From: Gammaproteobacteria bacterium
GTDB lineage: Bacteria > Pseudomonadota > Gammaproteobacteria > Steroidobacterales > Steroidobacteraceae
NCBI GenBank assembly: GCA_017577615.1
Contig: PKRE01000002.1
Coordinates: 496,001-560,000, forward strand
Direction: 5' to 3'
DNA: 64,000 nt
In this document: piece by piece, positions 59,610-64,000 of the stretch
Layout of the letters: the number at the start of each line of letters is the position of its first letter
Position numbering within the stretch: the stretch's first letter is position 1
Translations under genes and position numbers: made by a program
Notes under the pieces: model-generated
Seen by the model: only the letters and a program-made list of their open reading frames with translations
Databases searched by the model: none
Told to the model about the DNA's origin: nothing

Positions 59610-61385
59610 TCAGGCGCCGCGTTGTATGCCGACAGGTAACGGCGTGACCGATCGATCGGCGCCCGCTTCGAGCGGCGCTTCGACGATGCGGTTGGCACCG
59701 ACGACCGTCGCATAAGGAGGAACATCACGCGTGACGACAGCGTTTGCACCGACTGTGACTCCGTCGCCGATTCGCACGCCGCCAAGAACGCGCGCGCCAG
59801 CACCGATATAAACGTCGTTGCCGATGACCGGCGCAACGCTGTCATCACCATCTTTGCCGCCGATGACCACCTGCTGCATGATCGTCACGCGTTCGCCGAG
59901 CACCGCTCGCTCATGCACCATGATGCCGTAGGGACGCGGCATGAACAGCCGCGTCGGCAGGCGGCAACGGATATCGCTGTTGAACAGTATCCGCACGAGT
60001 CGGCTCACTCCAAGGATTCTTCTGCGACAGAAGAACAGTAGCACTCTCGTCGCGAGTGGATTCTGCGGAGCCGTCAACGGCAGGCGCAGTCGTTGCCCGG
60101 TGCGCTTCTCCAAGTGCGCGACGATGGCTTGCTCTACGGCTGCGATCAGCCTCGGCAGCGATTGGCGCGCATCGAGCCGCACTACGCTCTTGCAACCGCG
60201 TAGCTGTACGCGATAGTGACGGCGCTGACGTGCCGCTGCTTTCGATGACGGCTTTGTATCGCGCGAGTGCACCGTCGAAGATGGCGCATCGGCGACGATC
60301 CACAGATCCGGTCGCGGTGTCCAATGCCGCACGATGCGCGCGAAAGCGAATACGCGTTTCCTCCCATGCCGCATAGGAACGATGAACACGTCGTCGTAGT
60401 CACGATGCGATGCGGCCAACATCCCGCGTGCGAGGCTCGGACGCACCCGCCAGCAGTAGTTCACCCAAGAAGCGACGGCAAACACGACGAGCTTGGCGAG
60501 CATGACCGACCGACCACACGGCGGCGTATCCTGGTCTTCGTACGAAGCCGGCTGAGGGACACGTGGCTGCCAGACTATCGTATGTGTCCCTCGAAACGGT
60601 GCGAGCGGCCGCTCCTTGAGCGCCGCGATCACCTCCCACTTGCTCGTCCCCTGCGGAACGAGCAATTCGATCCACAAGCCCGATGGGCGCACCCATTCTC
60701 GTAGCCGCGCAGCGTGCTCGTACAACCAATCGAGCATTCGGTGCTGTTTGTATCGCCGCACGCTCGCGCGCAGCAGCGGCACGATCTCGCGCACCACCGA
60801 CCAATCACCGTCCTGCGCCGCGCGCGCCACGACACCGCCTTCACGCAGCGGATCCCAGAACTGGGCGAGCTGGGCTGCTGCTCCGTCGGCATCACGCAGC
60901 CAGCAGTCGTGCAGATGCCGACCTTGCGATTCGCTGATCGTGCCTTCGCGCACACAGCGCAGAAAGCGATAGATGAATTCGACGGCCGGCGTTGCGACGA
61001 GAAAGGATCGGTGCAGGCGCACAGCACCTGATTCGCCATCGCAATCTTGGGAGCGCTCGCGGTCTTCCAGCAACGCACATCCGCGTCGCACCAGGTCCGC
61101 AAAGATTGCCATGGCGGCGAACTGAGGACGCTGCTCGCTGTCGAGCCAGCTCACGAATGCGCGCCAGCAAAGCCGTCCTTCGCGAGCACACGCCACGAGC
61201 TTCAAATTGCTATGCGCGCAGAACTTGTGCAACGCAACCGGTATGTGCTGGAAATCCTCTCGTCCAGTGACGAGCTCGATACGCTGCGTCCCGGTGCTAT
61301 GCGCATCGTCCAGCAGCGCATAAGCGATGCGTTCCTCCTGCAAGAAACGACACAGCTCGATGGCGACGTGGTGGACACTGCGCAT
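59610..61385 (-). CDS. Three-part protein: nucleotidyltransferase-like, decayed thymidylate-kinase-like, and serine-acetyltransferase-like LbH domains
   Basis: 591 residues. About 1-220 looks like a helical nucleotidyltransferase fold without its DxD (AYALLDDAHSTGTQRIELVT where active members have a DIDLL-type motif). About 235-430 follows the layout of thymidylate-kinase-like proteins of polysaccharide loci: ELLVPQGTSKWEV at the P-loop position (active form GPDGSGKST), GRSVMLAKLVVFAVASWVNY, RPSLARGMLAASHRDYDDVF (DR-Y-DD motif) and PDLWIVADAPSSTVHSR. About 484-572 is a left-handed beta-helix acetyltransferase: VTIMQQVVIGGKDG, VIGNDVYIGAGARVLGGVRI, GANAVVTRDVPPYATVVG. In that domain PRPYGIMVH replaces PHPxGIVIH, so its catalytic histidine may be Arg. 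It lies 15 bases downstream of the sugar-phosphate transferase gene. Confidence 0.65.
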   Translation of the reverse strand: MRSVHHVAIELCRFLQEERIAYALLDDAHSTGTQRIELVTGREDFQHIPVALHKFCAHSNLKLVACAREGRLCWRAFVSWLDSEQRPQFAAMAIFADLVRRGCALLEDRERSQDCDGESGAVRLHRSFLVATPAVEFIYRFLRCVREGTISESQGRHLHDCWLRDADGAAAQLAQFWDPLREGGVVARAAQDGDWSVVREIVPLLRASVRRYKQHRMLDWLYEHAARLREWVRPSGLWIELLVPQGTSKWEVIAALKERPLAPFRGTHTIVWQPRVPQPASYEDQDTPPCGRSVMLAKLVVFAVASWVNYCWRVRPSLARGMLAASHRDYDDVFIVPMRHGRKRVFAFARIVRHWTPRPDLWIVADAPSSTVHSRDTKPSSKAAARQRRHYRVQLRGCKSVVRLDARQSLPRLIAAVEQAIVAHLEKRTGQRLRLPLTAPQNPLATRVLLFFCRRRILGVSRLVRILFNSDIRCRLPTRLFMPRPYGIMVHERAVLGERVTIMQQVVIGGKDGDDSVAPVIGNDVYIGAGARVLGGVRIGDGVTVGANAVVTRDVPPYATVVGANRIVEAPLEAGADRSVTPLPVGIQRGA

Positions 61386-61400
61386 GACCGCTGTCGATGC

Positions 61401-62879
61401 TCAGTAAGCGTTCTTGTCGCCGAAGACGATGCGTGCCGTGCGAAAGAGGATGTAGATATCCAATCCCAAGGACCAGTTACGCAAGTAATGCAGGTCGTAC
61501 TCCACGCGGCGCCGCATCTTCTCCAAGCTCTCAGTCTCGCCCCGAAATCCGTTGACTTGTGCCCAACCAGTGATACCGGGACGAACCTTGTGCCGCAGCA
61601 TGTAACCATCGATGAGCTTGCGATACTCCTCGTTGTGAGCTACTGCGTGCGGGCGCGGACCAACCAAACTCATGCTGCCGAAGAGGACGTTAAACAGCTG
61701 CGGTAACTCATCGAGCGATGTCCTACGCAGGAAACGACCGAAGGGTGTCACGCGCGGATCGCCACGGGTCACCTGCGTCACCTCGTCGTCGTTTTCGCAC
61801 ACCGACATGGTCCTGAACTTGTAGACGAGGATGCGCTCGCCGTAGAGGCCGTAACGACGTTGCTTGAATATCACCGGCCCGGGCGAGCTCAACTTCACCC
61901 CGATCGCGACAGCGATCATCAACGGCCATAGCAACGCGATGAGTATCGTTGCGAAGACGATGTCGCTACCGCGTTTGAGCACTCCATTCATGCCGCAGAA
62001 CGGCGTCTCGCACACCGCTAGCAGAGGTATGCCATCGATCTCGGCAAGCTGCGCGCGTATGAGATCGAACACGAAGACGTCCGGTACGAAATAGACCGAT
62101 GCCGTCGTGTCGCGCAGCTCCCGCATGAGCTTCACGACACGCTCTTCGGGACGAATGGGCAGACAAATGTAGATGTTACTCACTCCGTTGAGGCGCACGT
62201 ATTCGGCCACGTCCGTCATCGTTCCCAACAGCTGCTCGCTCGGCACACCCGCAACGCGATCACCGACACGATCATCGAAGAATCCTTTGAACGCTCCCAG
62301 ATGCGGATTGGCCTGTAGCCGCTGTGCGAGTCGACGGCCGCACTCATTCGCCCCGACGATGATGTGCTTCTGCGCAATCGACCCGCGCAGCGCCGAGAAG
62401 GCCGCCAGCCGATGCAACGCCATCTGCGACGCAATCACTGTGAACGGCGTCACAGCGAACCATGTAAGGATGACCTTACGCGAGAAGGTGTCGGTAACCT
62501 TGAAGGCGAATGCGAGGAAGAGCAGCACCGCCGAGACCATCACCCACTCGCCGAAGATGCGATGTCGCACAATGCCTGCGACGTTGTGCACCGACGCACC
62601 ATCCAATACAGGATCGCCGACGAGCTGTGCGGAGACGATGAAGGTCAGTGCAGCGAGCGCTAGATAAGGCGTACCGAGCGGCTGCTCGTAAATGAGCGCA
62701 CAAGCAAATAAAGTCGCAACGATGACCGTGGGATTGAAAGTATGCTTGAGGAGTGTCACCGCAGGCGGTTCGGCTGTCCCGCGCTGCACACGGGTTTGGA
62801 AGTTGCCCTGCGATGGCCATGCGCGTGGCACTCTCGCTACCGGTGCGCGAATGACTTTGGCTTGAGCGGACTCGCGCAT
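61401..62879 (-). CDS. Exopolysaccharide-initiating polyprenyl sugar-phosphate transferase (WcaJ/WbaP type)
   Basis: 492 residues. About four N-terminal membrane helices (to residue 165), a Rossmann-like middle domain (HIIVGANECGRRLAQRLQ), a fifth helix (VFATILIALLWPLMIAVAI) and a C-terminal catalytic domain with KRGSDIVFA, VYKFRTMS, RRTSLDELPQLFNVLFGSMS, LVGPRPHA and RPGITGWAQVNGFRG. It transfers hexose-1-phosphate (typically glucose) to undecaprenyl phosphate, the first step of exopolysaccharide repeat assembly. No other glycosyltransferase is in the window. Confidence 0.93.
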   Translation of the reverse strand: MRESAQAKVIRAPVARVPRAWPSQGNFQTRVQRGTAEPPAVTLLKHTFNPTVIVATLFACALIYEQPLGTPYLALAALTFIVSAQLVGDPVLDGASVHNVAGIVRHRIFGEWVMVSAVLLFLAFAFKVTDTFSRKVILTWFAVTPFTVIASQMALHRLAAFSALRGSIAQKHIIVGANECGRRLAQRLQANPHLGAFKGFFDDRVGDRVAGVPSEQLLGTMTDVAEYVRLNGVSNIYICLPIRPEERVVKLMRELRDTTASVYFVPDVFVFDLIRAQLAEIDGIPLLAVCETPFCGMNGVLKRGSDIVFATILIALLWPLMIAVAIGVKLSSPGPVIFKQRRYGLYGERILVYKFRTMSVCENDDEVTQVTRGDPRVTPFGRFLRRTSLDELPQLFNVLFGSMSLVGPRPHAVAHNEEYRKLIDGYMLRHKVRPGITGWAQVNGFRGETESLEKMRRRVEYDLHYLRNWSLGLDIYILFRTARIVFGDKNAY

Positions 62880-63035
62880 GAAGGATCGCGTCGCAGATGG
62901 TCAGACCGAGACAACCTGTCTAACTAACTCCTTCTGGAAAAGTTCCGGGTTTTGCGCAGGTGCAATATGAAGGTGGACGACGAGTGCGATTGCTGTTGCA
63001 GGACGTCGACGTCGCTCGTCTGCGACGCCGACAAC

Positions 63036-63875
63036 TCAGCTACGTACTCCCAACCCTTCTTCTACTTTGCGGACGAGCTCCAGGAGCAGCGGTCGCACAT
63101 CGTTGAGCAAGTATTCCGGCGTCACTTTGAATGCAGGCGCACCACAGGTGATCGCCATGGCAGGTAAGCCGTTGCCAGGATGAAATGCGACGGCAATGCC
63201 GTTGACGTCAGGCTGCCACTCGCCGAACGACGTGCAAACGCCGAGCTCTGCGTAGGTCGCGAGTGACCTCTCGATACCTTGCTTGAGCGCTGGCCAAGCG
63301 ACGTGATCGAGCTCTTTCAGCTGGTCGAGCAGGTCGGCGCGCTCGCCGTCGCTGCATACCGCTAGATAGCTACGGCCGATCGCGGAGGATGCGAGTGGCA
63401 AACGCATACCGACTTCCATGTTGAGCGAGAGCACGGCGTTACCCTTGCAGACTTCGACACACACCATGCTCAAACGTTGGCGCGCACCAAGCGCAACCGA
63501 CGTTCCCGTCGAATCGGCAAGCTCTTGCATGAGTGGCCGTGCCAAGTCGCGTACCTCGAAGCGACCGAGCACCGCGCTGCCGAGCGCGAGCGTCGCAGTG
63601 CCGAGTCGGTACTTACCGGACTCCTTCACGTAATGCAGGTACCCGAGCTTGGTCAACGTGTACGTCAGCCGCGAGACGGTCGACTTCGGCAAACGGCAGC
63701 GTTCCGCGATTTCCTGATTGCCGAGCATGCGGCTGCCACTGCGAAAACAAGCAAGCACTTCCAAACCACGCGATAACGCGGTAACGAAGTGTCGGTCCTT
63801 CTTGCCTGTTGCCGAACGGGATTCGGGCGCCGAAGACGCTGTTGCCAACTCCGTATCTATTGGTCTCCTCACCAT
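63036..63875 (-). CDS. IclR-family transcriptional regulator
   Basis: 279 residues from ATG at 63875. Winged helix: VTALSRGLEVLACFRSGSRM, NQEIAERCRLPKSTVSRLTY, TLTKLGYLHYVKESGKYRLG. Effector domain: LMQELADSTGTSVALGA, PLASSAIGRSYLA, GEWQPDVNGIAVAFHPGNG, AMAITCGAPAFKVTPEYL. It most often senses aromatic or small carboxylic acids. AAAGG lies about 11 bases before the ATG; longer in-frame starts exist upstream. The gene it controls is not obvious. Confidence 0.9.
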   Translation of the reverse strand: MVRRPIDTELATASSAPESRSATGKKDRHFVTALSRGLEVLACFRSGSRMLGNQEIAERCRLPKSTVSRLTYTLTKLGYLHYVKESGKYRLGTATLALGSAVLGRFEVRDLARPLMQELADSTGTSVALGARQRLSMVCVEVCKGNAVLSLNMEVGMRLPLASSAIGRSYLAVCSDGERADLLDQLKELDHVAWPALKQGIERSLATYAELGVCTSFGEWQPDVNGIAVAFHPGNGLPAMAITCGAPAFKVTPEYLLNDVRPLLLELVRKVEEGLGVRS

Positions 63876-64000
63876 GTGTTGCGAACCTTTTTCCAAGCGA
63901 TTACGCCTGCGTGCGATCCGGCGCATACCTTTCAGTTTCTTACAGCGCACGCCAGGACACGTGGCTGGAGCGGTTTCGTCGCGCATCCACAAGCTGCCCC

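Noticed and set aside
1..64000. Mobile elements, CRISPR arrays, prophage, integrase, rRNA
   Set aside because: No transposase, integrase, spaced direct repeats or rRNA sequence was seen on either strand. The regular 7-bp repeats are too short and degenerate to be CRISPR.

Overview
The window looks like a high-GC gammaproteobacterial chromosome. It carries fused aspartokinase/homoserine dehydrogenase in a thrABC order, ruvC-ruvA-ruvB followed by ybgC-tolQRAB-pal-cpoB-queE-queC-tRNA-Lys, a PhoQ-type kinase with an HSLKTPL box, HrpA, and purB-nudJ-mnmA. The 7-bp-periodic intergenic repeats suggest something near the Xanthomonadales/Nevskiales/Steroidobacterales; this lineage placement is inference, since no marker gene or rRNA is present. 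There is no insertion sequence, prophage, CRISPR array or integrase; it is core chromosome with scattered accessory genes.

Layout. 1-10 kb: a truncated alanine-type aminotransferase, an arylmalonate-decarboxylase/maleate-isomerase-like protein lacking the usual cysteines, etfBA, a peroxiredoxin, a GntR/FCD regulator, an HMG-CoA-lyase-type enzyme translationally coupled to a class II DAHP synthase, and a saccharopine-type dehydrogenase next to an ALDH7 (aminoadipate semialdehyde dehydrogenase). 10-20.5 kb: hrpA, a PepSY-phoP-phoQ operon, a glycine-zipper protein, mazG, a CoA-type NUDIX hydrolase and fumC. 20.5-27.4 kb: purB, nudJ, mnmA, acnA and an enoyl-CoA hydratase/isomerase. 27.4-35.4 kb: a small unknown gene coupled to a decayed creD remnant, msrPQ, kynA, a YgjP-type metalloprotein, a TPR protein, tatD, an M20 peptidase and a NERD protein. 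35.4-51.3 kb: thrABC, an ExeA-like ATPase fused to an FHA domain, tRNA-Lys, queC, queE, the Tol-Pal operon and ruvCAB. 51.4-64 kb: relA, the 2-oxoglutarate dehydrogenase operon (sucA-sucB-lpdA), an unusual three-part protein paired with an exopolysaccharide-initiating sugar-phosphate transferase, and an IclR regulator.

How the genes work together. sucAB-lpdA, acnA and fumC are TCA-cycle enzymes; etfBA passes electrons from acyl-CoA and amino-acid dehydrogenases to the quinone pool; the lysine and tryptophan catabolic genes and the HMG-CoA-lyase-type enzyme feed acyl-CoAs or TCA intermediates. Tol-Pal maintains the cell envelope, RuvABC resolves recombination junctions, and queC/queE make the queuosine precursor.

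Most unusual features. (1) A dispersed family of imperfect inverted repeats with a 7-bp period lies at gene ends, and one sequence type supplies the Arg-Leu-stop ends of five unrelated genes. (2) A 591-residue protein appears to join a decayed nucleotidyltransferase-like region, a decayed thymidylate-kinase-like region and a serine-acetyltransferase-like hexapeptide domain beside the exopolysaccharide transferase. (3) The aromatic-acid racemase/decarboxylase-like protein lacks both family cysteines. (4) The ExeA-FHA protein has an altered Walker B. No complete undescribed system was recognised with confidence; these are the best leads.
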